Source of the DNA: Nonomuraea endophytica
GTDB lineage: Bacteria > Actinomycetota > Actinomycetes > Streptosporangiales > Streptosporangiaceae
Direction of reading: 5' to 3'
Length of the DNA stretch: 64,000 bases
Assembly: GCF_014203235.1 (NCBI RefSeq)
Contig: NZ_JACHIN010000014.1
Coordinates: 1-64,000, forward strand
The stretch's first letter is position 1; each line of letters begins with the position of its first letter. The position numbers and the translations under genes are program-made. The notes under the pieces are model-generated. The model saw nothing but the letters and a program-made list of their open reading frames with translations, had not been told where the DNA came from and did no database searches. Below, one piece after another: positions 34,847 to 43,757 of this stretch.

Positions 34847-35668
34847 ATGAACGAACAGAATCCGATCCTGGTAGTGGGCGGCACGGGCACGACCGGCCGC
34901 CGGGTGGTGTCACTCCTGCGCGGGCGCGGGGTCGCGGTGCGGGTGGGGTCCCGCTCCGGGGAGCCGCGTTTCGACTGGAGCGACCGGGCGACGTGGGACG
35001 CGGCGCTGGCGGGCGTGCGGGCCGTGTACGTGGTTCCGCTGGACGGGGAGCTTCTCACCGAGCCGTTCGTGGAGCGCGCGGTGGAGCTGGGCGTGCGGCG
35101 GATCGTGCTGCTGTCGGGGCGCGGCGTCGACGTTCCCGGGTACGGCGACGTGACCAGCGGCGTAGGGGCCACGCACGCCGAAGGCGAGAAGGCGGTGCGC
35201 GCGTCCGGCGTCGAGTGGACGATCGTGCGGCCCGGCTGGTTCGCGCAGAACTTCAGCGAGGGCTTCTTCCACGAGGCGGTGGCCGCCGGCGAGCTCAGGC
35301 TCCCGGCCGGGGACGGCGCCGTCTCCTTCGTGGACGCCGCCGACATCGCCGAGGTCGTGGCCGCCGCGCTGACCGGTGAGGGCCATGCCGGGCAGGTGTA
35401 CGAGCTGTCGGGACCACGAGCGCTGACCATGGCCGAGGCGGCCGCCGCCTACTCCTCGGCAACCGGCCGGCCGCTGAGCTATGTGGACGTGGACCCGGAG
35501 GCGTTCGTGGCCGAACTGGTGAAGGAGGGCTGGCCGGTGGCCGACGCCGAGGGGTACGCCGCCAGCGTCGCCCCGGCCCGGCTGGGCATGGACGCGTACC
35601 TGTCGGACGGTGTCCAGCGGGCACTCGGCCGCCCGCCGACGGACTTCGCCGACATCGTCTGGAAATAG
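34847..35668 (+). CDS. NmrA-like NAD(P)-binding oxidoreductase (atypical SDR)
   Basis: 273 residues. The Rossmann motif VVGGTGTTGRRV is at residues 9-20, a second strand and SDRATW follow, and VEWTIVRPGWFAQNF is the typical NmrA/NAD(P)H-binding middle. No catalytic YxxxK is evident, as usual for this group, whose members act either as quinone/aldehyde reductases or as redox sensors. It is divergently transcribed from the AraC-type regulator, which probably controls it. Confidence 0.8.
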   Translation: MNEQNPILVVGGTGTTGRRVVSLLRGRGVAVRVGSRSGEPRFDWSDRATWDAALAGVRAVYVVPLDGELLTEPFVERAVELGVRRIVLLSGRGVDVPGYGDVTSGVGATHAEGEKAVRASGVEWTIVRPGWFAQNFSEGFFHEAVAAGELRLPAGDGAVSFVDAADIAEVVAAALTGEGHAGQVYELSGPRALTMAEAAAAYSSATGRPLSYVDVDPEAFVAELVKEGWPVADAEGYAASVAPARLGMDAYLSDGVQRALGRPPTDFADIVWK

Positions 35669-35677
35669 CGGTGTCAA

Positions 35678-35693
35678 CAACACGTATGTGTTG
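35678..35693. promoter_or_regulatory. Dyad upstream of small membrane protein gene
   Basis: caacac-gtat-gtgttg forms perfect 6-bp arms, 10 bp after the oxidoreductase stop and 57 bp before the next start. It could be an operator or a weak terminator. Confidence 0.3.
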
Positions 35694-35750
35694 CGAGGAG
35701 ATGGCGTATAGATAGCGGACACCGGCTGACCTGCGGTGTTATCTGGATGT

Positions 35751-36152
35751 ATGCGTACCTTGCCGCTCGGAGGGTTGGTCGTCGGCGCCTTCGTCACGGC
35801 CGTGTTGTCCTGTGCGGTGGCCGCGCCGCTGTTCCCGGAGGCCGTGGCCCGGACGGTGGTGGTGGCGGTGCTGGCCGGGGCCTACTCCCTGTGGGGGCGG
35901 AGCCTGCTCGTGGCGCTGGCCGCCGCCGGGATGGCCTGGTTGTTCGTGACCGGGTTCCTGGTCAACGGCCTGGGCGTGCTGACGTTCGCCGAAGGCGACC
36001 TAATCAGGCTCGGCGTGCTGGCGGCCGCGGCGATCGGCGGATACGTCATCGGGGCGGCCCCGGGGGTGCGGCGGCTCGTCGTTCACTCGTGGAGGGGCAG
36101 GCCGGCCAGCTCGCCGCGCGAGGCGACGCCCAGCTTGGGGAAGGCCTTGTAG
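35751..36152 (+). CDS. Small integral membrane protein, unknown
   Basis: 133 residues from ATG 35751 (a start at 35736 is possible). Hydrophobic segments lie at about 5-26, 31-45, 48-70 and 81-98. The last ~35 residues are hydrophilic and are encoded antisense to the end of the LuxR-type ATPase gene (overlap 36083-36152), so that tail may not be conserved. No family recognised. Confidence 0.5.
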   Translation: MRTLPLGGLVVGAFVTAVLSCAVAAPLFPEAVARTVVVAVLAGAYSLWGRSLLVALAAAGMAWLFVTGFLVNGLGVLTFAEGDLIRLGVLAAAAIGGYVIGAAPGVRRLVVHSWRGRPASSPREATPSLGKAL

Positions 36153-38806
36153 AGGTGATGGCCCACGGTCCTCGGGCTGATGAACAGCTGGGCGGCGATG
36201 TCCCTGTTGGACAGGCCCTGCGCGGCCAGCCGTACGATCTGTAGCTCCTGCGGGGTCAGCCCGGCGAGCACGCCGGGGGCCGCGCGGCGGATCGTGAGGC
36301 CGGTGGCGTGCAGTTCGGCGTCGGCGCGCTCGGCCCACGGCCGGGCGCCGACGCGGTCGAAACGCTCCAGCGCCGCGGTCAGGTGCGTGCGCGCCTCCGC
36401 CTTGCGACGGGCGCGCCGCAGCCACTCGCCGTAGAGCAGTTCGGTGCGCGCGTGCTCGAACGTCCTGCTGTCCTGCTCGTGCAGGTGCAGCGCGGCACGA
36501 TAGTGCTCCTCGGCGGCGGGTTCCAGCAGCGCGGCGCACCGCTCGGCGAGCGCGCCGACCGCGGCCCGCCGCAGCCGCCGCGCCAGCTCCGCGAATCTCC
36601 GGTACGGCTCCGCCGCCCGCTCCGGGCTGCCCAGGCGTACCGCCGCCTCCACCAGATCGGGGGCACACCGCTGACCGGGCAACTGGTGGCGGGCGGGCCC
36701 GTCGGCCACCCGTTCCAGGTGCTCCAGCGCCCGCTCGGCCCGTCCGTGGGCGAGGTCGAGCAGCCCCAGCGCCCAGTCGGCCCGTGGCGCGCCCGGCGAG
36801 AAGATCTTCCCGTCCGAGGACCTGGTCCGCGCGGCCATGGCGCGGCAGCGCTCCTCGTCGCCCTCGACGGCCGCGAGATAGGCCAGCACGCCGGCGGACA
36901 GGCTGCTCCACTGCCACTGGCCGGTGTCCTCCGCGATCGTGAGCGCCTCGGTGGCGCTGCCGGCGGCGTCGCGGTGGCGGCCGAGCGTGCTCTCCGCGAC
37001 CGCCAGGTGGTACAGGGCCGGGGGCAGCAGACCGATCTTTCCCGCCGCCCGGCTCTCGGCGGTGACCTCGGCCATGAGGTCGTACGCCTGGTAGTCGAGG
37101 CCCGCGATGAGGCCGAGGCCGGCGATGTGCATGAGGTGGAGCGGTCTGGCGTGGCCTCGGCGGGCGGCGGCCACGACCTCGCCCATGGGCGGCAGGCCCT
37201 CCGTGGAACGCTCCATGGCCAGCGAGACGATCCAGTCCTGGACCAGGCGGAGCGGCCCCGCTCCCCCGCCGATGGCGTCGAGCTGGTCGGCGGTGCGCGC
37301 GACCATGTCGCGGTCCCCGGCGAACCAGGCGTTGCCTACCGCGTCCATGAGCGTGCCGAGCGCGGCGTCGGGGTCGTCGTCCCTGCCCGCCGCGACCTGC
37401 TCGATGAGCACGCGGTTGGCCTGCCGGAAGGCGCCCTGCCCGGACATGGCGGCGGCGAGCGCTCGGGCGAGCCTCCGGCCCAACGATGTGCCACGCAGCT
37501 CGGGGTGGGCTCGTTCGGCCAGTTTGCGGGCTCTGTCCAGGTCGCCGGCGGCCAGGGCCGACTCGGCCGCCTGGACGAACAGCCTTCCGCGCTCATGTGG
37601 GCTGAGCTCGGCGGCGCGTTCGTAGGCGGCGGCCGCGGCGGAGTGGCCGTTGCGCTCGGCGGCCTGGGCGGCGGCGCGTTCCAGTTCGGCTGCCGCCCGC
37701 TCGTCGGTGCCGGTGGCGGCGGCGGCCAGGTGCCAGGCTCGAAGGTCGGCGCGTTCGGTCCCGGCCAGCGCCTCGGCCAGTGCGCGGTGGGCGGCCAGGC
37801 GCCGGTCTAGGGTGGCGCCCTGGTAGACGGCGGCGCGTACCAGCGGGTGGCGGAAGGCCAGCCGCCGGTCGGCCTCGTCGAGGCGGACCAGGCCGGCCTC
37901 GATCGCGGGCGGCAGGTGCCGTACGTCATGGGGCGCGGCGCGCAGGATCACGGCGAGTTCGCCGCTGTCGTCGGCGGCGGCGAGCAGGAGCAGGTCGCGC
38001 GTCGGCGCGGGCAGGCGGGCGACCTGGCCGTGGAAGGCGGCCTGGAGGCGGTCGGTCAGGGGCAGGGGGCCGCTCGTGCCCGCGTCGAGCACGAGGGGCA
38101 GTTCGATGAGGGCGAGCGGGTTGCCGGCGGCTTCGGCCAGTACGCGGGCGCGTACGTCCGGCGGCAGTGTGGCGTCGCGCTCGTCGACCAGGGCGGCGGC
38201 GTCCCGCGGCGCGAGCCCGGCCAGGGTGAGCGAGGGCAGGCCGGGCGCGGGGAAGGCGGGGCGGCCGTCGCGGGCCGCGAAGATCATGGCGGTGGACTCG
38301 GCGCCGAGCCGCCTGGCCGCGAACAGCAGCGCTTCGGCGGAGGGCCGGTCGAGCCACTGCGCGTCGTCGACGAGGCAGAGCAGCGGCACGTCGGCGGCCA
38401 GTTCCGACAGCAGCGACAGGACGGCCAGCCCGACGAGCATCCGGTCAGCCGGTACGGCAGGCCCCAGCCCGAACGCGCTCTCCAGCGCCCGCCGCTGCGG
38501 CCCCGGCAGGCCCGCCATCCCGTCGAGCACCGGCCGGAGCAGCAGGTGGAGTCCGGCGAAGGGCAGTTCGGCCTCGAACTCGATCCCACAGCCGCGCAGC
38601 ACCCGCATGCCCTCAACCCCGGAGGCGGCACTGTCGAGCAGCGCGGACTTGCCGATGCCCGGCTCACCGCGCAGGACCAGGGCGCCGCTGCCGCCCTCCC
38701 GCGCGGTCTGGACGAGCCGGTCGACGGCGGCCAGTTCCGATGAGCGTCCGTGCAGCACGACCTGTGTCCGCGCCGCGGGCATGTGCGGGAAGTCATCGGA
38801 CTCCAT
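36083..38806 (-). CDS. Large ATP-binding LuxR-family (LAL) regulator
   Basis: 907 residues from ATG 38806 (gaggggg upstream); the frame can be extended to 38878. Residues ~20-190 form an AAA/STAND-type ATPase: HGRSSELAAVDRLV, Walker A GEPGIGKSALLD, Walker B LLCLVDDAQWLD. A long TPR-like middle (about 350-820, many ERAxxLAxxA helices) follows, and the C-terminus is a LuxR HTH (LTPQELQIVRLAAQGLSNRD, SPRTVGHHLYKAFPKLG). LAL proteins activate transcription after ligand binding and ATP-driven oligomerisation, as MalT does. It is divergent from the chitinase gene, a plausible target though that is inference. Confidence 0.9.
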   Translation of the reverse strand: MESDDFPHMPAARTQVVLHGRSSELAAVDRLVQTAREGGSGALVLRGEPGIGKSALLDSAASGVEGMRVLRGCGIEFEAELPFAGLHLLLRPVLDGMAGLPGPQRRALESAFGLGPAVPADRMLVGLAVLSLLSELAADVPLLCLVDDAQWLDRPSAEALLFAARRLGAESTAMIFAARDGRPAFPAPGLPSLTLAGLAPRDAAALVDERDATLPPDVRARVLAEAAGNPLALIELPLVLDAGTSGPLPLTDRLQAAFHGQVARLPAPTRDLLLLAAADDSGELAVILRAAPHDVRHLPPAIEAGLVRLDEADRRLAFRHPLVRAAVYQGATLDRRLAAHRALAEALAGTERADLRAWHLAAAATGTDERAAAELERAAAQAAERNGHSAAAAAYERAAELSPHERGRLFVQAAESALAAGDLDRARKLAERAHPELRGTSLGRRLARALAAAMSGQGAFRQANRVLIEQVAAGRDDDPDAALGTLMDAVGNAWFAGDRDMVARTADQLDAIGGGAGPLRLVQDWIVSLAMERSTEGLPPMGEVVAAARRGHARPLHLMHIAGLGLIAGLDYQAYDLMAEVTAESRAAGKIGLLPPALYHLAVAESTLGRHRDAAGSATEALTIAEDTGQWQWSSLSAGVLAYLAAVEGDEERCRAMAARTRSSDGKIFSPGAPRADWALGLLDLAHGRAERALEHLERVADGPARHQLPGQRCAPDLVEAAVRLGSPERAAEPYRRFAELARRLRRAAVGALAERCAALLEPAAEEHYRAALHLHEQDSRTFEHARTELLYGEWLRRARRKAEARTHLTAALERFDRVGARPWAERADAELHATGLTIRRAAPGVLAGLTPQELQIVRLAAQGLSNRDIAAQLFISPRTVGHHLYKAFPKLGVASRGELAGLPLHE

Positions 38807-38901
38807 CAGCCGTTCCCCCTCATGATCGCAAGGATGGCACGATGCCCGAGGTTTCCGGATGATCCTCGTCGTAGACATCGCGGTGATTTATCTCGATAAT
38901 T

Positions 38902-38913
38902 CGGGTTAACCCG
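38902..38913. promoter_or_regulatory. Perfect 12-bp palindrome between LAL regulator and chitinase genes
   Basis: cgggttaacccg lies in the 193-bp divergent spacer, 96 bp from the regulator start and 87 bp from the chitinase start. It is a candidate operator. Confidence 0.35.
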
Positions 38914-38999
38914 GCGCGAGCCCCCAGCCTCGCAACCCTGTTTTTCCGTCATGTCCTGTGACCTGCCGCGCACAAAAGCGGCAGAAGGGTTGTCCGCCA

Positions 39000-40553
39000 A
39001 TGAAGCGAACATCATCGCGTCTCCTCGTGCTGGCCGCATCGTTACTGCTGGCGCTGGCCGGCGTCCTGGTCGTCCAGACCTCGGCCCAAGCGGCCAATCT
39101 CCTCGTGAATCCGGGCTTCGAGTCAGGGAGCCTGTCCCCCTGGTCGTGTACCGGCGGCCTCGGATCGGTCGTCACGACTCCCGTGCGCTCCGGCTCACAG
39201 GCGCTGGCGGGCGCCGCGAGCGGATCCGACAACGCCAAGTGCACCCAGTCGGTGAGCGTACGGCCGAGCACCGCGTACACGCTGACCGCCTGGGTGCGCG
39301 GCAGCTACGTCTACCTCGGCGTCACCGGAGGCAGCGCCCGCTGGACCTCCGCCACCGCCTACACACAGCTGTCGGTCGCCTTCACGACCGGCGCGAACCA
39401 GAACACGGCCGAAATCTACCTGCACGGCTGGTACGGCCAGGGCACCTACTACGCCGACGACGTCAGCTTCGACGGACCCGGCGGCCCGTCCCCGACCCCG
39501 ACCATCACCCCGACGCCCACGATCAGCCCCACCCCGACCATCTCCCCGACCCCGACCATCTCCCCCACCGTGACGCCCACGCCGACGCCCACCGACACCA
39601 CCTGCGCGGTGAAGTCGCGGCCCACCGGCAAGGTGCTGCAGGGCTACTGGGAGAACTGGGACGGCGCGATCAACGGGGTGCACCCGCCCTTCGGCTGGAC
39701 CCCGATCACCGACCCGCGCATGAAGGCGCACGGCTACAACGTGATCAACGCCGCCTTCCCCGTCATCCGCTCCGACGGCACCGTGCTGTGGGAGGACGGC
39801 ATGGACGTGACCGTCAAGGTCTCCACCCCGGCCGAGATGTGCCAGGCCAAGGCGGCCGGCGCGACCATCCTGATGTCCATCGGCGGCGCCGCCGCCGGCA
39901 TCGACCTCAGCTCCAGCACCGTCGCCGACCGGTTCGTCGCGACCGTCGTGCCGATCCTCAAGCGCTACAACTTCGACGGCATCGACATCGACATCGAGAC
40001 CGGCCTGACCGGCAGCGGCAACATCAACACGCTGTCGGCCTCGCAGTCGAACCTCATCCGCATCATCGACGGCGTGCTCGCCCAGATGCCCTCCAACTTC
40101 GGCCTGACCATGGCGCCGGAGACCGCGTACGTGACCGGCGGCAGCGTCACCTACGGCTCGATCTGGGGCGCCTACCTGCCGATCATCAAGAAGTACGCCG
40201 ACAACGGCCGCCTGTGGTGGCTGAACATGCAGTACTACAACGGCAGCATGTACGGCTGCGCGGGCGACTCCTACTCGGCCGGGACCGTCCAGGGCTTCGT
40301 CGCCCAGACGACCTGCCTGAACAACGGCCTGGTCATCCAGGGGACGACGATCCGCGTGCCGTACGACAAGCAGGTGCCAGGACTGCCCGCGCAGCCCGGC
40401 GCCGGTGGCGGCTACATGTCGCCCTCGCTCGTCTCCCAGAGCTGGAACAGCTTCAGCGGCCAGCTCAAGGGCTTGATGACCTGGTCCATCAACTGGGACG
40501 GCTCCAAGAACTGGACGTTCGGTGACAACGTCAAGGCCTTGCAAGGGAGATAA
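39000..40553 (+). CDS. Secreted GH18 chitinase with N-terminal carbohydrate-binding module
   Basis: 517 residues from ATG 39000 (agaaggg ~10 bp upstream). The signal peptide ends near TSAQA. Residues ~33-160 form a beta-sandwich carbohydrate-binding module (LLVNPGFESGSLSPWSC, YYADDVSFDGP). A Pro-Thr linker (repeated PTPTIS) spans ~163-200, followed by the GH18 barrel with VLQGYWENWDG and the catalytic DxxDxDxE box FDGIDIDIE (~325), plus TMAPETAYV and WWLNMQYYN. It hydrolyses chitin outside the cell to chito-oligosaccharides. The divergent LAL regulator and downstream TetR gene flank it. Confidence 0.92.
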   Translation: MKRTSSRLLVLAASLLLALAGVLVVQTSAQAANLLVNPGFESGSLSPWSCTGGLGSVVTTPVRSGSQALAGAASGSDNAKCTQSVSVRPSTAYTLTAWVRGSYVYLGVTGGSARWTSATAYTQLSVAFTTGANQNTAEIYLHGWYGQGTYYADDVSFDGPGGPSPTPTITPTPTISPTPTISPTPTISPTVTPTPTPTDTTCAVKSRPTGKVLQGYWENWDGAINGVHPPFGWTPITDPRMKAHGYNVINAAFPVIRSDGTVLWEDGMDVTVKVSTPAEMCQAKAAGATILMSIGGAAAGIDLSSSTVADRFVATVVPILKRYNFDGIDIDIETGLTGSGNINTLSASQSNLIRIIDGVLAQMPSNFGLTMAPETAYVTGGSVTYGSIWGAYLPIIKKYADNGRLWWLNMQYYNGSMYGCAGDSYSAGTVQGFVAQTTCLNNGLVIQGTTIRVPYDKQVPGLPAQPGAGGGYMSPSLVSQSWNSFSGQLKGLMTWSINWDGSKNWTFGDNVKALQGR

Positions 40554-40559
40554 ATAACA

Positions 40560-40574
40560 GAGACGGACCGTCTC
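40560..40574. promoter_or_regulatory. Dyad directly upstream of TetR gene
   Basis: gagacg-gac-cgtctc forms perfect 6-bp arms ending 21 bp before the GTG start at 40596, followed by a partial direct repeat gtctct. The position fits an autoregulatory TetR operator. Confidence 0.5.
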
Positions 40575-40595
40575 GTCTCTGATAACGTCGATCTC

Positions 40596-41168
40596 GTGAC
40601 CCGCCGCAACGAGGCCTCCAGGCAGGCCATTCTCACGGCTGCCTTCGACCTCGTGGGCGAGATCGGCTATAGCAAGCTGAGCGTCGAGGGCATCGCTTCC
40701 CGGGCCGGGGTGGGAAAGCAAACCATCTACCGCTGGTGGCCGTCCAAGGGGGCGGTGCTCCTCGACGCTCTGCTGATGACCATGGGCGGGCCGGTCGGCG
40801 ACCTGCCCGACACCGGTGATCTGGAAGCCGACCTGCGCACGATCCTGTTCGCGACCGTGGAGGAGTTCCGCGACCCCCGGCTCGACGGCGTCATGCGGGC
40901 GCTCATCAGCGAGATCGCGCACGACGACGGCCTGGCCGCGATCTACGCCGAGCGGATCGACGGCCCGGTGCGCGAGCTCAAACGCCGCCGCCTGCGCGCG
41001 GCCCAGCAGGCCGGGCAGCTCGACCCGGGCCTCGACCTCGACACCGCCGTCGACCTGCTGTGGGCACCCCTGCTCAGCCGCTGGCTGCTGCGCACCGGCC
41101 CCCTCGACCACGACTTCGCGGCCGCGACGATCACCATGGCGCTGTCCGGCATGAGCAGAAAGATGTAG
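40596..41168 (+). CDS. TetR/AcrR-family regulator
   Basis: 190 residues from GTG 40596. The N-terminal HTH is typical (AILTAAFDLVGEIGYSKLSV, GVGKQTIYRWWPSKGAVLLD). The C-terminal ligand domain, with LRTILFATVEEF and PLLSRWLLRTGPL, resembles the TetR_C_16/33-type group. The dyad at 40560-40574 suggests self-repression. The tiny membrane gene 90 bp downstream on the same strand may be cotranscribed. Confidence 0.88.
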   Translation: MTRRNEASRQAILTAAFDLVGEIGYSKLSVEGIASRAGVGKQTIYRWWPSKGAVLLDALLMTMGGPVGDLPDTGDLEADLRTILFATVEEFRDPRLDGVMRALISEIAHDDGLAAIYAERIDGPVRELKRRRLRAAQQAGQLDPGLDLDTAVDLLWAPLLSRWLLRTGPLDHDFAAATITMALSGMSRKM

Positions 41169-41258
41169 TCCCAGATCGTCAACCGGCAGGAAGATGCACG
41201 GCGTCCTGGTCAGTACCGTTTTGATCAGACAGTCGTCGCAGGAACAGAAGAGGTTGAC

Positions 41259-41450
41259 ATGACATCCGCCCGCAAGACCCTCATCACCGGCCTGGTCACC
41301 TTCGCCGCCGGACTGGCGTTGTGGCTGTGGGGACTGGACGTCGAGATCGTGATCTTCACCCCGTCGAAGGTCGGCGTCGTCCTCATGGTGGTCGGCGGCC
41401 TCGAGTTCCTCTACGGCGTCTTCAAGGCCGTCCGCCCGGCGGAGCGTTAA
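41259..41450 (+). CDS. Two-segment small membrane protein
   Basis: 63 residues, with a ribosome site gaagagg upstream of ATG 41259. Two hydrophobic segments, about 8-24 and 37-57, are separated by a short polar turn (DVEIVIFTPSK). No family recognised. It overlaps the convergent reductase gene by 4 bp at the stops. Confidence 0.65.
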   Translation: MTSARKTLITGLVTFAAGLALWLWGLDVEIVIFTPSKVGVVLMVVGGLEFLYGVFKAVRPAER

Positions 41451-41977
41451 CCCCGCTCGACCGCGTACTTCGTCTGGACCATCCCCGCCTCCAGCGTCCG
41501 CGTCGACAGGTGCCGCAGCGAGATGTCGGCCTCCAGCGGACCGAACAGCGGGATGCCGGTGCCGATCAGCACCGGCACCGCGCTGATCGTCATCTCGTCG
41601 ATCAGCCCGGCGCGCAGGAACGACTGGATGACCTGGCCGCCGTCGATGTAGGCGGACTTGACGCCGCGCGCGTTGAGACCCTCGACCACCTCGTCCAGGC
41701 TGCGGTAGATCGTGATCCGCGGATCGTCGCTCTGCAGGCCGGTGCTGAGCACCACGACGTTCAGCCCGGTGTACGGCCAGTTCTCCTCGCCGAACCCGAG
41801 ACCCGCCTCGTAGGTGCCGCGGCCCATCACGATCGTGTCGATGTCCGCGATGAAGTCGTCGTAGCCGTACTCGCCGGTCGCCTCACCCCTGCTGATCAGC
41901 CATTGGAGGTCGCCGTCGAGCCGGGCGATGAAGCCGTCGACGCTGACGCCGATGAAGACACAAGACTTGAAACCCAT
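41447..41977 (-). CDS. Dihydrofolate reductase-family protein (RibD C-terminal-like)
   Basis: 176 residues from ATG 41977. KSCVFIGVSVDGFIARLDGD is the usual N-terminus. IVMGRGTYEAGLGF and AYIDGGQVIQSFLRAGLIDE are the NADPH-binding and substrate strands of this group, ending PLFGPL. The members are small NADPH-dependent reductases of unknown substrate, often annotated as deaminase-reductase domain proteins. The open frame runs upstream through the winged-helix gene but has no homology there. Confidence 0.82.
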   Translation of the reverse strand: MGFKSCVFIGVSVDGFIARLDGDLQWLISRGEATGEYGYDDFIADIDTIVMGRGTYEAGLGFGEENWPYTGLNVVVLSTGLQSDDPRITIYRSLDEVVEGLNARGVKSAYIDGGQVIQSFLRAGLIDEMTISAVPVLIGTGIPLFGPLEADISLRHLSTRTLEAGMVQTKYAVERG

Positions 41978-42012
41978 GCCTTCGACCTTACGGACGACGA
42001 ACCAGGCCGGAA

Positions 42013-42468
42013 TCAGTCGCGGTATAGGTATGTGGGCTGGACCGGCATCACGTAGCCGACGCCGCGCAGCGTGCGGATGTAGGTGGTGTTCAGGTCGGCC
42101 TGGCTCAGCCGGGAACGCAGGCGGTAGACGGCCGACTTCACCATGTCCCGGCCGCCGGGCACGTCGCCGGTGCCCCACCCGGCCATCAGCAGGCGGCCCA
42201 TCGACTGCGGCACGCCCTGGTGGGCGGCCAACTGGGCGAGGAGCTTGAACTCGACGAACGGCAGGTCCAGGCGGCGTCCGGTGACGTAGGCGGCGTGCTC
42301 ACCCATGTCGAGGACGAGCTTGCCGGCCCGGATGACCTGGGCGGCGGGGCGGGGCCGTACCGGGGGCTGGGGCCGCGGCGGCTCGGGCGGGGCCGCCGAC
42401 TCGGTCGGAGCCGAGCGGCTGCGGATCCTCTGAAACATCGTCAGCCCGTCCATGGTCGGCATGAGCAC
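42013..42468 (-). CDS. OmpR-type winged-helix protein without receiver domain
   Basis: 151 residues. The C-terminal ~100 residues match Trans_reg_C: LVLDMGEHAAYVTGRRLDLP, FVEFKLLAQLAAHQG, VYRLRSRL and IRTLRGVGYVM. Ahead of it is only a short fragment reminiscent of a receiver active-site loop (MLMPTMDGLTMFQRI) and a Pro-rich linker, so no phosphorylation domain is present and no kinase gene is nearby. Either a degenerate response regulator or a phosphorylation-independent DNA-binding protein. Confidence 0.75.
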   Translation of the reverse strand: MLMPTMDGLTMFQRIRSRSAPTESAAPPEPPRPQPPVRPRPAAQVIRAGKLVLDMGEHAAYVTGRRLDLPFVEFKLLAQLAAHQGVPQSMGRLLMAGWGTGDVPGGRDMVKSAVYRLRSRLSQADLNTTYIRTLRGVGYVMPVQPTYLYRD

Positions 42469-42537
42469 GTCGATTGTGTCAGCTACCAGGCTATTTCGGA
42501 AAGCCGCCTCCCGCCCAGGAGCCCTAGGGTGAGCCTC

Positions 42538-42921
42538 ATGAGCTCACCCACTGCCCAACGCCTGGGCGTCGTGCCGTCCGTGTTCGCGGTGGAGCACCTG
42601 CCCCACGCGACCTTCCCCGAGGACGACGAGTGGATCGCGCTGGTGCGCGCTCCCGAAGGCCTGACCGTGGTGCGCGAAACCTGGCCGACCGGCTCGGGCG
42701 AGCGCTGGATCGGCCTGTACGGCGGCGCCACCGCCCACGGCCTGGACGCCCCCGGCATGCTGGCGGCGGTGGTGAGCCCGCTGGCCGAGGCGTCGATCCC
42801 GGTGTTCGTGGCCTCGACCTTCCACGCGGACCTGGTCCTGGTGCCCGAGCACCGCGCCAGGGAGGCCGTCGAGGTCCTGGAGCGGGCCGGGCACCGGGTG
42901 GACGCCAAGAACCTCGGCTAG
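42538..42921 (+). CDS. ACT-domain protein (CASTOR-like)
   Basis: 127 residues from ATG 42538. Text such as EWIALVRAPEGLTVVRETWP and LAEASIPVFVASTFHADLVL, ending VEVLERAGHRV, matches the tandem ACT-like small proteins of bacteria related to CASTOR amino-acid sensors. A ligand-sensing role is suggested by the fold; the ligand is unknown. It ends 4 bp into the stop of the convergent SnoaL-type gene. Confidence 0.75.
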   Translation: MSSPTAQRLGVVPSVFAVEHLPHATFPEDDEWIALVRAPEGLTVVRETWPTGSGERWIGLYGGATAHGLDAPGMLAAVVSPLAEASIPVFVASTFHADLVLVPEHRAREAVEVLERAGHRVDAKNLG

Positions 42922-43727
42922 GCCGGGGGCCGCAGGTCGGTGCGGGCCTGGCCGGTCTCCGGGTCACGGGGGTAGGACAGGTGCTGGTGGACCATCAGCC
43001 ACCGGCCGTCCCTGCGCTGGAAGATCCGCGTCGCGCGTGACCAGGTCTCGAAGCCCGCGCCGCGCACGACGTTGACGCACCAGGCCACCGCCAGGTCGTC
43101 CCCGGTCAGCACCGTCATGCCGGGGTTGTCCAGGGTGACGTCCGGTGTCTCGAGGCCGCGCGCGCAGACCTCCCGCACGGCCTCGACGCCCCGATACTCC
43201 AACGGCGTCTCGTGCTCGTAGGAGACCACGTCGCCGGCGATCGTCGCCATCATGCCGTCCAGGTCGCCGGCGGCGGTCTGGCGCGACCACGTCTCGTGCA
43301 GGTCGCGGATCTCCGGCTCGGCGTCCGCGGGCGCGCTGAGCGGGAAGGAGTGGTGCTCGTGGGTGACGACCCACCGGCCGTCCTCCCTGCGCAGGCCGAT
43401 CGTGAGCCGCAGCCGGTTGTCCGGGTCGGCGGCGAACTCCCGCGCGGTGCCGCAGCGCAGCAGCGCGTGCGCGAAGGCCACGTCCTCGCCCGCAGTCACC
43501 TCCAGCGACTCGATCTCGAACACCGCCCCCGAGGCCTGCCACTCGAAGAAGGGCGGCCAGGTCTCGCGGTAGGCGTCGATGCCGCGCACGCCCTGGTGGG
43601 GCGGAGGCACGTCGTACATCACGATGTCCTTGGCGTGCTCGGCCAGCACGCCTTCCAGGTCGCCGCGGTGCACCGCCTCGGCCCAGCTCTCGATCAGGGT
43701 GCGGATCCGCTGCTCGTCGGTCTTCAT
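42918..43727 (-). CDS. Two-domain SnoaL/NTF2-like protein
   Basis: 269 residues forming two consecutive NTF2-like domains of ~130 residues. The first has IRTLIESWAEAVHRGDLEGV and YDVPPPHQGVRG, the second has LHETWSRQTAAGDLDGMMAT and YRGVEAVREVC; each ends with the strand pair DGRWxVTHEHHSFP or DGRWLMVHQHLSYP. Single-domain members (SgcJ/EcaC group) are ketosteroid-isomerase-like proteins of unknown activity; tandem forms are less common. It is in the same direction as the sigma factor gene 30 bp upstream and probably cotranscribed with it. Confidence 0.8.
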   Translation of the reverse strand: MKTDEQRIRTLIESWAEAVHRGDLEGVLAEHAKDIVMYDVPPPHQGVRGIDAYRETWPPFFEWQASGAVFEIESLEVTAGEDVAFAHALLRCGTAREFAADPDNRLRLTIGLRREDGRWVVTHEHHSFPLSAPADAEPEIRDLHETWSRQTAAGDLDGMMATIAGDVVSYEHETPLEYRGVEAVREVCARGLETPDVTLDNPGMTVLTGDDLAVAWCVNVVRGAGFETWSRATRIFQRRDGRWLMVHQHLSYPRDPETGQARTDLRPPA

Positions 43728-43757
43728 GGTCGGTCCCTTCGGTTGGCGCCTTCGGGA

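Noticed and set aside
39490..39600. Pro-Thr codon repeats as a possible CRISPR-like or regulatory array
   Set aside because: They encode the PTPTIS linker of the chitinase between the binding module and the catalytic domain. No CRISPR array was seen anywhere in the window.
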